Source of the DNA: Polydactylus sextarius
Lineage: Eukaryota; Chordata; Actinopteri; Polynemidae
Direction of reading: 5' to 3'
Assembly: GCA_016801845.1 (NCBI GenBank)
Contig: CM028916.1
Location: 15,887,514 to 15,951,513, forward strand
Length of the DNA: 64,000 nt
Part shown: positions 1 to 10,749 of the stretch, in pieces
Layout: every line of letters begins with the position of its first letter
Position numbering within the stretch: position 1 is the first letter of the stretch
Notes under the pieces: model-generated
The model's input: only the letters and a program-made list of their open reading frames with translations
The model's database searches: none
What the model was told of the DNA's origin: nothing
Program-made: the position numbers and the translations under genes

Positions 1-31
1 TTTATCAAGCATCAGTCAGACTAAGGCATTT

Positions 32-37
<6 letters not shown>

Positions 38-103
<66 letters not shown>
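38..103. repeat. (TA)n/(CA)n microsatellite
   Basis: About 29 TA dinucleotides run into a short CA tract, just downstream of the nitrobindin stop codon, so in its 3' UTR or immediate flank. Confidence 0.95.
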
Positions 104-125
104 AGAAGTCTGCTTGCGTGTTGGG

Positions 126-2899
126 TCAAGATGACCGATGGTAGGTGATGCGCAAGTGCTGCATCAGTGGCTGGTTGTCTGTTGCCATGGAAACTGTCTG
201 CTCCAGCTTCCCATCTGGTCGCAGCTGAAACGCTCTGCAAATCTGAAAGTCGGTGAATTCACCGACACAAAGCAAAAAAAAAAAAAAAAGGAGTTATTCT
301 ATTAATTAATTTCATTTTAATGAATAAATTAAGTAACTCATACTGATGCAGATTTTTTACCTGCTGTACATGAGGCTGCTTGGCGAAAGAAATCCTGGCA
401 AGACCGTGAGTCTGCAGGTTCAGCTGCTGCCCTGTCAACTCTCCCTCTTCAATCTCCACCAGACCTGCACAAGACAGCACTCTGGACTCAACGCATATGT
501 GACAATTTAATTATCTTATATTTCCTTAAACAATAAGGCTGATATTAAATCTACATCAATTATGAAAACAAACGTGATGGAACAAACATAAAGAATGTTT
601 AAAATATCATTTCTGTATCATGTTCCTGTTATTATGTAAAATATACCATGTTATATAGGCATATGAAAAACAAATTGTAGTCAGTGACCTCAAAATTTAG
701 TCAAAAATGCAGAATACTGAAGAAATGCAATGACGAGCGTTGACTGAAGATGAAAACAAAGTTCCATCCAGTGTTACGAACTGTGACTACCTGAGTTTTG
801 TGCGATGATAAACGCCACTCTGTTGGTTCCCGGCTGCATCCGAATGAAGCCGCACTCCCTGTGCAGAGGCTTCTTAGACTCTGCGTGAAAGGCATTAAAC
901 CTGACAACACAGCTTCAGTTAAGAATCAACTGATGAGGCCTGTCAACAGATATTTTTAACAATAATAATAACATAAACAACAACAATAAGTTTCCACTGT
1001 GTCTTGTGTGAAGTACAACACTGTTAATATGTTTAAGTCGTCTACTACTTGGGCAACTGCAACGCTCAACGATGATGACGACATTGCTATTGTTGTTATG
1101 TCCTGTATGTACTGGTGTGTTCCAAACAGATGACAGAAGGATTAGGTGTGGTTACACGTCAGGCCACCTCACACACTGATCACACCTGTCAGTGATGCTG
1201 GGTGAGGTCTGATGTGAAACTTTTACTTAGAGAGAAGTTGTAAAACAGGTCTGGCTATGAAACATTAAGTGTTTAGTAACTCTTTAACAATCTTATTGCT
1301 CAAGTGTTAACCTACATGAAGTTGATAACTGGTTGTCCCACATGGCTGAAGTGCAGTGTTTCCGTGTAGCGGAAGGGGTTAATGGTGGGAAAGGAGCCCT
1401 CCCCAGGCTCGTCTGATTCCCAGGTACCCAGAAGCCAGTCGAGAGGGAGGAGGGCTGGGTTCAACTCTGCTGATGCTGAAACATAAGCACACGGTTTACA
1501 CAACATCATCATGAAATGAATCATACAACATACGACACAATAAGTTATATATGACAGAGGGCTTCCAACACATTCATTCATATAATTTAGTAAGTCCATC
1601 TAACATCATGTGACAGGACAGGGGGGTAACTAACTTCATTTATTTAAGGTATTTATGAAGTTTTGAGGTATTTACAGTTTACCTGCACATCAAAATAATA
1701 TATTATAGAGTATAAGCAAGTACCAGTAACAAGAACTATATTCTGCAACAATAACTACTTTTAATTTTTATACTTTCAGTATAATTAACCAGATCTGTAG
1801 AGTAAAACTTAGAATATAAACTATAGAATTTGGGGCAGCTTATATCGGTGTTGAAATAAGATATTAATAAATAGACTAATTATCTAATTATCTGATTAAT
1901 TAGATAAATAAATAGAATCATTTTCTGGATCCAGATCCTGATTTGAGCTGACGCTTGTGTGTTTTTTTTTTTCTGGAAAGCACAAATCACAAAAAGGACA
2001 CTCCCAACAACATGGACATCAACAGGAAATACCTGCACATGCATAATTACAGTCACAAATGTAAACACATTCCTCTTCTCGAGCATCAGTGAGCTGCTAC
2101 AGGCAGCTCAGACTAATGCAATCTAAATCCTACCTTACTGAAGGTTGTAAGATTTAGTTGAAACCGTTTTTGAGAGGGATAGCTGTGCTGTATGGTTCTG
2201 GGTGTTGATAATTAGCATGCACCTCTCTGTGTAATGTAATAAAGTGAATTAGCAAAGTATATCCTCCAAAAATGATAAAAGCTGAATTTAAATCAGGGTT
2301 TACATCAGGGATGTTGCATTAGACCATCATCAGTTTTAGCTGGATGAGTCATGCGTAATAATAAACTACCAGCAGAGGAAGAAACGCCTAGAAATGCTGA
2401 TCTCTGATCAGACGGTCGGTGGCGGTAATATTACGGTGTAGCTGCAATGTGTCAGAAACCAGAAGAAGAAGGCCTCATACTAAGACAATGCGGAAGGTCA
2501 CAGACAATCACATCCACGTTTCAACGACCACAGACCCGAGGACACAGTCACTGACAGCCAAAGACCACAGACCGGGTCTGAAGCCGAGGTCTCACCGGCT
2601 GATGTTGGTTACTTTCGTTTTCACAGCAGGTGAATCGCAAACGCACCGTGTTGGTCTGTTAATTCCACAGTGAACATGTTTTGGGTGTTAAAAAAAGGCA
2701 TCTGGTCACATTTCAGACATGAACTCTGATTATTTTCACCATGTTTGGCTATTAGCTACTTTCTAACCTTGTGGTCACTGCGACATTGTTGCTAGTAGCA
2801 AATCAAACAAAAGCATTTCAGTATTTATTTAATTATTTTTTTAATTTAACAAAAAACTTGAACAGTTAACTTACCTGCGTGGTTCACGGGACATGCCAT
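126..2899 (-). CDS. thap4: Nitrobindin-type heme protein (THAP4 C-terminal domain), five coding exons
   Basis: Coding exons on the minus strand: 2875-2899, 1316-1475, 791-900, 361-464 and 126-242. All junctions are GT-AG, phases agree, and they give 171 residues ending in TGA. The protein matches my memory of the nitrobindin domain of human THAP4: LLGTWESDEPGEGSFPTI near the N-terminus (the family GTW motif), then RECGFIRMQPGTN, RISFAKQPHV and KLEQTVSMAT. Nitrobindins are ten-stranded beta barrels that bind ferric heme and isomerise peroxynitrite. The proximal heme histidine of human THAP4, in a QHL context near the C-terminus, corresponds to His162 here. The 25-nt first exon encodes MACPVNHA and joins exon 2 in the right phase. 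No THAP zinc finger lies upstream before agxt, so this copy appears to be the stand-alone domain. The start is inferred from one small exon and could be wrong; the domain itself is secure. Confidence 0.82.
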
Positions 2900-3122
2900 T
2901 GATAAAGTGCACTGCAGTAAAACAAGTATATACGCAAGTAACGAGGCAGAAATTTAGGATTAAATAACACTGACAGGGATCTGATGTGACGTACTTATAT
3001 AGGCACGCGAAGGGAACTATGGGAAATGTAGTCAGATAAGCACTACAGGGTATAGAAAATGTTGCCAAGGCTCCCTTTACAGACACTTAGGCAGGAGACG
3101 TGTTTGATAAAATAAAGCACAC
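2900..3122 (-). promoter_or_regulatory. Short spacer between agxt 3' end and nitrobindin start
   Basis: Only about 220 bases separate the likely agxt poly(A) signal from the first nitrobindin ATG, both genes on the minus strand. The nitrobindin promoter and 5' UTR must lie here or overlap the agxt tail. I see no TATA box that I would trust. Inferred from gene spacing alone. Confidence 0.35.
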
Positions 3123-3128
3123 TTTATT
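3111..3128 (-). terminator. Palindromic poly(A) signal downstream of agxt
   Basis: AATAAAG and CTTTATT flank CACA, so the signal reads AATAAA on both strands. On the minus strand it lies about 335 bases after the agxt stop codon, a normal place for that gene's polyadenylation signal. Confidence 0.5.
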
Positions 3129-3312
3129 AAAAATTTTCAGTGCACTCACATTTACAATCTGCTTTTTTTTCCTTCTGAAATTTCAAAATGTATCTACTTA
3201 CACACCAAAGGAATTAGGTCTATGTGTCACAAAATCTCTGCAGTTGAAAGTACACAGTAATTCTTGAAATATTTGCATTGTTCCAGATGTCCAGCAGGTG
3301 GAGCCTCTGAAT

Positions 3313-3330
3313 GTATATATATATATGTAT

Positions 3331-3426
<96 letters not shown>
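3313..3426. repeat. (TA)n microsatellite in agxt 3' UTR
   Basis: Over 100 bases of TA with a few TG interruptions start about 35 bases past the agxt stop codon, inside the predicted 3' UTR. Confidence 0.95.
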
Positions 3427-3428
<2 letters not shown>

Positions 3429-3460
3429 CCTAACCAAAGGGACATTGAAATGTGGACTCT

Positions 3461-4253
3461 TTAAGCCTTGCTCTTTTTGCAGTTCTTGAGAGCGTCAGCC
3501 AGGGCGTGCAGTGCCATGTCAGCATTAGTCTTCTCACAGTTGTATCCCATCAATCCAATCCTCATCACCTAATGAAAACAGTGGTGGAGAGTACAGTACG
3601 TCAGGGTCCACAGTGACTCAGCAGCATGATACAAAAAGCTGTAAAACCTTAAACTGATGACACTGCTCTTGTTAGACCAATTTAAATACATTTTTGAATG
3701 GAAATGGATTGTTTTGGTATGAAAATTGATCTCAGATACCAGGAGATGCACTAAATATTCATCTAAACACTGTGTCTGTGTTTGTTGTATTTGTGCAAGT
3801 TCAGGCAATTTGTGAATAGTGCAAATTACTTTTCGAGCATTCCTTGTGGAGACACAAATCATCCCATCCAGAAATGTATATATATTGAATATTTCTTTTG
3901 CCTTACTTTCTAAAACATGAGCTATTGCTGCTTAGACACTTATAATAGCACTTCTGTTTAGATTAGCACTTGGCCAGCTGATGGCCATGACTGTGATGTT
4001 TAGGAATAACTCACCATGCCAATAGAAGGACCCAAGCCTCCAGTCATCTCCATGTGATGATGTTTCATGATGTAGACCAACAGCTCCCTCCAGTCGTAGC
4101 CGTCAGGGATGGCGATGGTTGTGACGGAGGGAAGCCGCAAATCCTGAAGGACATAATAAACAAACTGGCTGGGGTCCAAACAGGACAACACATGTAAGGA
4201 ATGCTGCCATGATAGTCATTGGCTAGTTGTGGTACAACTCAAACAGATATATC

Positions 4254-4336
<83 letters not shown>

Positions 4337-4384
4337 CTGTGTGTGTGTATGTATATGTACATGTACATGTACATGTACATGTAC

Positions 4385-4460
<76 letters not shown>

Positions 4461-4780
4461 ATTTTTAGTTGTAGCAATAGCCATTACATTGTTTGGTGGT
4501 ATATCTGTCTCACCTTCTCAGGAACAAAGAGCTTCAGTCCCAGGTCTTCCAGTCCTCTGTACAGGTAGGCTGCCACCTCCTTGTGTTTCCTCCAGGACTC
4601 CTCCAGCCCCTAGAGGGAGACAAATGTCCATGCAGAAAAATTACCAATAGATGAATGAAAAGGTGAAAAGGAGAAGCACTGGAATTGGGCAAAAAATGCA
4701 CACTTTATAATGTATGTAGTGGTGAAAAGTCCCATCATCCATTTAAAAAAGTACTGTGAATAAGACACAGACACAAAGAA

Positions 4781-4817
<37 letters not shown>

Positions 4818-6413
4818 ATATACATATATTTATATTTATATAAAACATACCTTAAACATATGTAATAATTATAGAAAAGTTACCACAAACAATGATCAAA
4901 TTACACTTTACCTTCTCAGCCAGAATTGCAAGACTTTCTCTCAGAGCAAAGAATCCAGAAACTGGACCAGTGTGGTGGTATCTAAAACCCAGAATGCAGC
5001 TGATTAAATATTATTCCAGATGACCAGTGATGCAAACCTCTCTGATCTCCGCACAATGATCCCCAAGTTTACCAAAAAATATATTAGTAGTCTCATTCTT
5101 AAAGCTAATCTGCAGATACAGTCAAAAGTAAATTTTGAGTGTATATAGAATAGAATAGTATAGTATATTATAGCAGACTTACAGTCTGGCTGGTTTCCCA
5201 TCACAACCCCAGTAATTGGACAAATGTGTCATGTCGAAGAGGTAGGATACTGGTTTTGTTTTCCTGTTAAACATCTTGTGGCTTTGAGGGGCAACAGAGA
5301 TAGAGAGAATGTGGTATTTTGGTAACCTTTTCTTCTCAATTATTATGCATTTGTCAAAATTTAGGAAACAGATATGCTGTTACACACACCACAGATTCTG
5401 TTCTTACCATGCTCTGTCATTAAAAGAGATGGGGGCTGTGCCAGGGGGAGCATTCAGAGCCTTCTGAGAACCAGTGTAGAGAATGTCAATATCTGCGAGC
5501 ACACGAGACAGATTAAATAACATGCAAGTGCATGGTAGCAGGCAGATCAATTTAGTCGTTTATTATTTTCTTACTTTGCTTGTCCATAAAAATTGGTGCT
5601 GCTCCAAGTGAAGCAACTGTGTCAACCAGGAAGAGGCAGTTATGTCTGTGGGATGTGTGGTAGTGAGCAGTGAGAAATATGTAACTGATTGTTTTATGTT
5701 CTGTTTGAGATTATGAAACATTATGACACTCACTTTCTGCAGATGTCTCCAATGCCATCAACTGGGTGACAGAGGCCAGCAGAGGACTCTCCATGTGTGA
5801 GGAAGAACAGGACAGGCTTGTGCTTCTCTATGGCCTACAAATGGAGGTACAAAGAAAGATTATTATTATGTAATGAGTGCAATGGTGAATCCCCAAAACT
5901 GTCTAAAGTGCTGAAATAGTGTACGTCATAATACATGTCATACGCTGCTTCAGGGACATTGTACCCACCTGTTCAATTTCCTTATTAGTGAAATATCCTC
6001 CAGGTGTTTTTACCATTCTATGTACATTGGCACCTAAAGACAAACACAATGATAACTTAACATTAAGAGAATTAAACAAGATTAATCAATATCAAGCGAA
6101 ATATCAAAAATATCATAGATTATATTCTTTCTGGAGACCAGACCATCGTGCATAAAAGCGTGCGTAAAGACGCACCCATTCTTTCTGCGATTTCTGCCAC
6201 GCGCTCTCCCCAGATTCCGTTGATGGCGATGAGCACGCTCTCTCCGGGCTCCACAGTGTTAAACACCGCACACTCCATAGCAGCGTGTCCAGAGCCGCTC
6301 ATAGATATGGTCATGTTGTTCTCTGTCTGAAAGGCGTACTGGATCCCTCTCTTGATGTCATTCATTATCTAAGACAAACAACAACAACGATAAATAAATA
6401 AATAAATAAACAA

Positions 6414-6466
<53 letters not shown>

Positions 6467-7042
6467 CATCAATAACAATAACAATAACAATAACAACAAT
6501 AATAATAAAGTCAAAACAACTTTTAGTTAAATTTACCTTCATGTATGATCATCGGTGACTGAGTGATGCTATCAGGTGTGTACATTATCTTTGCGTAATG
6601 AGCTGCAATGTCATAAATACTATGACAGAATATATGATAGAATTGTAAAACTGTTTTCACCAATACTATAAATAAGTTATACTATACTTCTAAATAAGAT
6701 AGTGTATTTTTTACGCAATGATAAGACACAAAACACATTTTACCATAAAGTTTTAAATAAAACATTTACCTCATACATTTCTGGGTGCAGGTGACCAATA
6801 ATAGGCTTGGCCCCTGCAGCTAAGATACGTGGAGGAACATTAGAGGGCCCCGGTCCGAACAGGTAACGCAGTGGAGCCTCGAGAGGCCGGAGCATGCAGG
6901 CCGGCGGCGGGATGGTCACGGACGACATGGAGCGGTCCAGACGCTGCAGCAGAGGAGCGCTCCTCGCGGTCAGTGGACCGTCGAGGGCCGCTGCTGCCTG
7001 CTGGGCGAGCAGCGCACTCCGGCTGAACAAAGCCCGCTGCAT
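3461..7042 (-). CDS. agxt: Alanine-glyoxylate (serine-pyruvate) aminotransferase, eleven exons
   Basis: Coding exons on the minus strand: 6770-7042, 6176-6368, 5969-6033, 5734-5834, 5575-5645, 5408-5492, 5183-5281, 4912-4981, 4514-4609, 4015-4143 and 3461-3568. All are GT-AG and in phase: 1290 nt, 429 residues. This PLP enzyme transaminates glyoxylate with alanine and so prevents oxalate formation. The sequence follows human AGXT from LFGPGPSNVPPR to GGLGPSIG. Lys245, in TGSQKALNAPPG, matches the PLP lysine 209 of human; SGSGH at 115-119 and VDTVASLG match cofactor-binding segments. The N-terminus is about 36 residues longer than human. It is rich in Ala, Leu and Arg with no acidic residue before position 21, like a mitochondrial presequence. 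Met39 aligns within two residues of the human start. The C-terminus is SKA rather than a canonical peroxisomal tripeptide. Gene identity is near certain. Confidence 0.96.
4253..4462. repeat. Compound CA/TA/TG/TACATG/TATATG microsatellite, agxt intron 9
   Basis: CA repeats run into TA, then TG, then TACATG hexamers, then TATATG hexamers, about 210 bases in all. It lies in the intron between agxt exons 9 and 10. Almost every step alternates purine and pyrimidine. Several apparent reading frames here are artefacts of the repeat. Confidence 0.95.
4783..4814. repeat. (CT)n microsatellite, agxt intron 8
   Basis: About 15 CT dinucleotides, followed by TA-rich sequence. Confidence 0.9.
6412..6507. 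repeat. (ATT)n and AAC/AAT repeats, agxt intron 1
   Basis: A run of ATT trinucleotides is followed by AAC and AAT trimers, all intronic. Confidence 0.9.
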
Positions 7043-7127
7043 CACGAAGGGGATGTCCTGGTTTTCTTAGAAGCCTTCACCGACTGTCAGACAGAGAGAC
7101 TGAGGCGGTGGCGGTGAGTTTTGGGTG

Positions 7128-7151
7128 AGGATTTAAACAGGTCTTTGACCT
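7128..7151 (-). promoter_or_regulatory. Possible agxt core promoter: TTTAAAT plus AGGTC-ttt-GACCT palindrome
   Basis: On the minus strand TTTAAAT (about 7131-7137) lies about 90 bases before the ATG. Just upstream, 7139-7151 is a perfect inverted repeat of AGGTC with a 3-base spacer, shaped like a nuclear-receptor element. In a liver metabolic gene this is plausible, but it is short and untested. Confidence 0.25.
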
Positions 7152-7159
7152 GGTGGACA

Positions 7160-9829
7160 GGGGGCGGATGCGTCACTTGACTTCAGGGTTGGTAGTAATG
7201 AGGCACGATATGGAATATGACATCTTCATGGCAATTTGAAATTTTAAAGGGGGGTGGGGTTTACGTGTTTAATTGTGTTTTATGTTTTTTTTTTTTTTTT
7301 GGTGAAAACTTTCAGTATGACAATTTAGTCAAACAGTTTGTGAACATGTGGTTATCAAGGCCACTTTCCCATATGACAGCAGAAGCATGAAAGAGGCAGA
7401 GAGGCCCCAGATTCCTTTATAGAAGGAGAGAGGAAGTCTGTGAAATGGTTTGACAGACTTTAAAAGTGATATGTAAATTCAGGTCATTCAACATTTGGAT
7501 GAGAATATGAGGAAATAAACATTTAAGTCCAGTGTGTTCACACATCAAATGTCTATGTGATATTCAAAGAGATTATCATTTGTTGTATTCCAGTATGTTA
7601 ATTTAAATATTAAATTTAAATATGTCAACATTGTGTGTTATGTCACAGTCTAGATTCACCAGGACTGGCCATAGTTACTCATTTCTGGTCTCGATCCAGA
7701 ACACCTGACTCTTGAACTCTTGTGGAAAAGTGTGGACCTGCTCTCTGCAGCTTGGAACCGGTTCAGGTTAGTTTGCAGGTGGTTTGTTGATTTTTCAGCC
7801 CCGCCACTCATCTCAGCATTGGGTTTGTAAAGAGGAGTCTCCTCTCTGAGGACCAATCTGCTCTCTCTGAGTACAGTGGGGGTGTGTGGTGGGAGGGTGA
7901 CGTAGTGGGGCAACAGACATACATTGATACATCCACCGGGAAACTGCTCAGAGTAAAAATGCAGTGTGCTCAGTTTCCTTGTAAATAATAACTGTTAATA
8001 AAGCATTTATAGTTATGTCTGATTATTTTCTGTTGATTATATTGTGAGTGTTTTCTTCCAGATATTTTTCAAATTAATTGTTTTTCTAGACTGTATATAA
8101 AATGCCACACTGTTGGCATAGAGTAAGAAATTGTCTTTGAAAAAAATTGTATAGATAAAAATATAGATTTAGTATCTAGATTTGAAACACGTGACAGTTC
8201 ACACCAGACATGAGACTGAACAGAAAAAAAAAACATTCATTTTAATCTTGTAGGTGGTTTGTTGTGATGTATAATGGACGGGTTGTTTTTATGTTTATGT
8301 AGGTGACATGGCTCCTCGCTGCAGTCAGAAATACACCTTGACCTCAAACTACGCTGTTAACCTCTCACCCCCTCTGAGTGATCAGGTCGTGATATGCCTT
8401 CATTTTGTTGTGGATGATTCACATGTGGTTTGGACTATTGTGCTGAGTTTACATCCCTTTTGTATACCTAGCTACCCAAACTGAAGGAGGAAGGCCTGAA
8501 CTGCAGTGGATCTTCTTTGTGCTCCAGTTAGTGTAATAGTTCATCATTGTTTATGGCAGTAACACGTTTCCTGATTTTTCTTCCTGCTCATAGGCAAACA
8601 GACTATATTCTAGTTCTGTTCAACATATTGTAGTTATTATATTTGAGGTGCACACAAGACTTTGATATAATATGTAGATATTTGTGAAACAGTAACAAAT
8701 AAAAATAATTTAAAAAAAGATTTAGTGTGACAAAGAGGAAATAATTAAAATCACATTCTTTTGGCAGAAATCAAAAGTGATAAAAATGGCAGAAAACATG
8801 AAAATGTTACACCTTACATTCTGAACAGGATACAAAAGGTTTGTCTTTTGTCTTTGGAAATCAAAAAGTGATTTGTTATTTGAAAAGTCAGATATATTAT
8901 ATAACTTTAGTCCATAATTGACTTGAATAAAATCTGACATTGTTTCCTGTTCTTTTGCCAGAATCACTAGCGAGTGTCTAGTGATTCTGAGTCTGGCGAG
9001 TCTGGCTTGGTCAATAATTACACCACTGGTCAATACATGGGACTCCATGTTACACTCTCACTGGCCTTTGCACCGAACAAAGTCAAAATCTACCACAACA
9101 GACTGGCAGGGGGAGGTGGGAGAGGTATCAAAGAGAGAAAGAGACACATTTGTCCATTGGGGGGCATCATAAAACTGTCTGTCAGTAGTGGTGCTACAGA
9201 CGGTCAGTGATAGTAAATTATCTGAAGTGTCATACTAATTCCTCATCTTTTAACCAAGTAGTGAGTTTCTGCATGAGCAAACTACAATGTTAAGACAATA
9301 AACATAGATTGAGATAGTGATTTGCACCAGCAAAACATAATATTGTACATATTTAGAAGAAATTGATAAATACATCAACACCTTGGAGCTTGAACTTAAA
9401 TGTTCATTGTTGTTTGTGTGCAATATTCATAACTCTAGTAGTAAAAGTGAATATGAACAACTGTGTGTCAAGACTGTAAGGTGAGTTGGTTGATTGGTCC
9501 AGATAAACAACTTTCTGAACAGTGAATGAGTTTAATCATCTTTTCGTCACTGTTCAGGAAGTTGGTTACATGTCTCTATACCACTGTGGCTTATGTTTGC
9601 TCAGTAAATATAATTAGGACAAGCATCTGCAGTTGCCCACTTGACAGTGTCATTTTTAGTTTTTCTCTGGTCTGGTCCTTCAGAGCCTCTAGACTCTCTG
9701 TCTCTTTTAACACCTCCTATTTTCCAGTTTTCACAAATAATGTCTCCCTTAGGCCTGTCATAGTTGTGGACAGATTACGAGATAAATTGCCATTAGACAC
9801 AAGTCGGTTTAAGTGTCTTGTTGTCTGTT
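7160..9829. other. Intergenic DNA between agxt and kif1a, no gene recognised
   Basis: AT-rich sequence with poly(T), no run of phase-compatible exons, and no protein similarity that I recognise in either strand. Short open frames here (for example 7656-7913 and 8722-9048) look like chance. Confidence 0.6.
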
Positions 9830-10125
9830 CTTCCCAATTAAACATCTCTCTGTTTAAGTCATGCTCGTTTTGTATCTCTTTGACATTGTTTTGCATCTTG
9901 TCATGATTATTTTGCATCTAGTTTTACAGATTGTCTGTGTCTTTTATTTATTTTGTCATACAAATAACGTATAATTTTTAATTGTTTTGTGCCCATTTTC
10001 AACTAGTTGGTATCTGTTGTTGTTTGTGTCTCCTTTGAGTACATTTTTTTTTGCATATTTCTGGCTATTCTGTGTCCTCTTTTCATCCATTTTAAACATG
10101 TTGTGTTTCTTTGTAGTTGAATCTC
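9830..10125. repeat. Degenerate tandem repeat of about 20 bp
   Basis: The motif resembling TTTTGTGTCTCTTTGTAGT recurs with many changes and irregular spacing: TTTTGTATCTCTTTGAC, TTTTGCATCTTGTCAT, TTTTGCATCTAG, TTTGTGTCTCCTTTGAG and TTGTGTTTCTTTGTAGT. Read on the minus strand it gives polar, coiled-coil-looking peptides, which I regard as a by-product of the repeat. Confidence 0.5.
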
Positions 10126-10149
10126 CAACAGGAAATTCAACCTTGGCTG

Positions 10150-10749
10150 TGGTTTAGAGGTCTGAGGGGTCAGGTGACCCTTTGTGCCTTGTGGTTGTGG
10201 TCCTCTCCTGGGTCTCTCCTTCTCCTCCTCCTGCGCTGTCTCTCTGCATCGTTCTGCCTCATGGCTGCCCGCTGCGGATGATGCTGATGATGATGGTGAT
10301 GCTGATGTCACCACCGCCTCCCAGCTTCCCTGGCACAGCAACACCGCCATTTTCCCTACATTCAGACTGACTGACGGCGGCGCGCTGGAGCATCCTGCAC
10401 ACATCCTCCTGTTTATCCATCTGGCCCTCGCTCCTCCCTCCTCCTCGTCTCCCACTCTTTTCTAACTGACGCACCGCTGTGTTTCAACACTCAGCCCTCC
10501 CTGCGTTGCTGCTGCCGCTGCTGCTGAGGCTGAGCTTGACTCCATCACACTCACTCACTCTCTCTCCGGCGGATTCTCCATGTATGGGTGCGCTGAGGGA
10601 AGGGATGCTGTAGGCTGACCAAAGTCAGTGAAAATCAGAAACAAGGGGCCGGTGAGGAGATTCGAGAAGGAGGCACCGGAGGATCTTGGTGCTGTTTTTA
10701 AATGGATAGAGCTTTCACCCTCTGCGGTCGTCGAGTCTGAGTTGCTGAG
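10150..10749 (+). promoter_or_regulatory. kif1a: kif1a promoter and first non-coding exon (exon end at 10749)
   Basis: This stretch is clearly richer in G+C and CpG than its surroundings. It ends in a textbook donor, GCTGAG then GTAAGAC, at 10749/10750. The next acceptor in phase-free 5' UTR is at 11941/11942, leading to the kif1a ATG at 12019. I infer a promoter with a non-coding exon 1 whose 5' end I cannot place. Confidence 0.5.

Noticed and set aside
3198..3489. Open frames of Ile-Tyr repeats
   Set aside because: Translations of a (TA)n microsatellite.
4219..4650. Open frames of Thr-His, Tyr-Val and Cys-Val repeats up to 143 residues
   Set aside because: Translations of the compound microsatellite in agxt intron 9.
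9526..9906. 126-residue plus-strand open frame
   Set aside because: Hydrophobic low-complexity product of T-rich DNA running into a degenerate repeat; no conserved motif.
10003..10455. 150-residue minus-strand open frame upstream of kif1a
   Set aside because: It overlaps the GC-rich promoter and the degenerate repeat; composition explains the open frame and no family is recognised.
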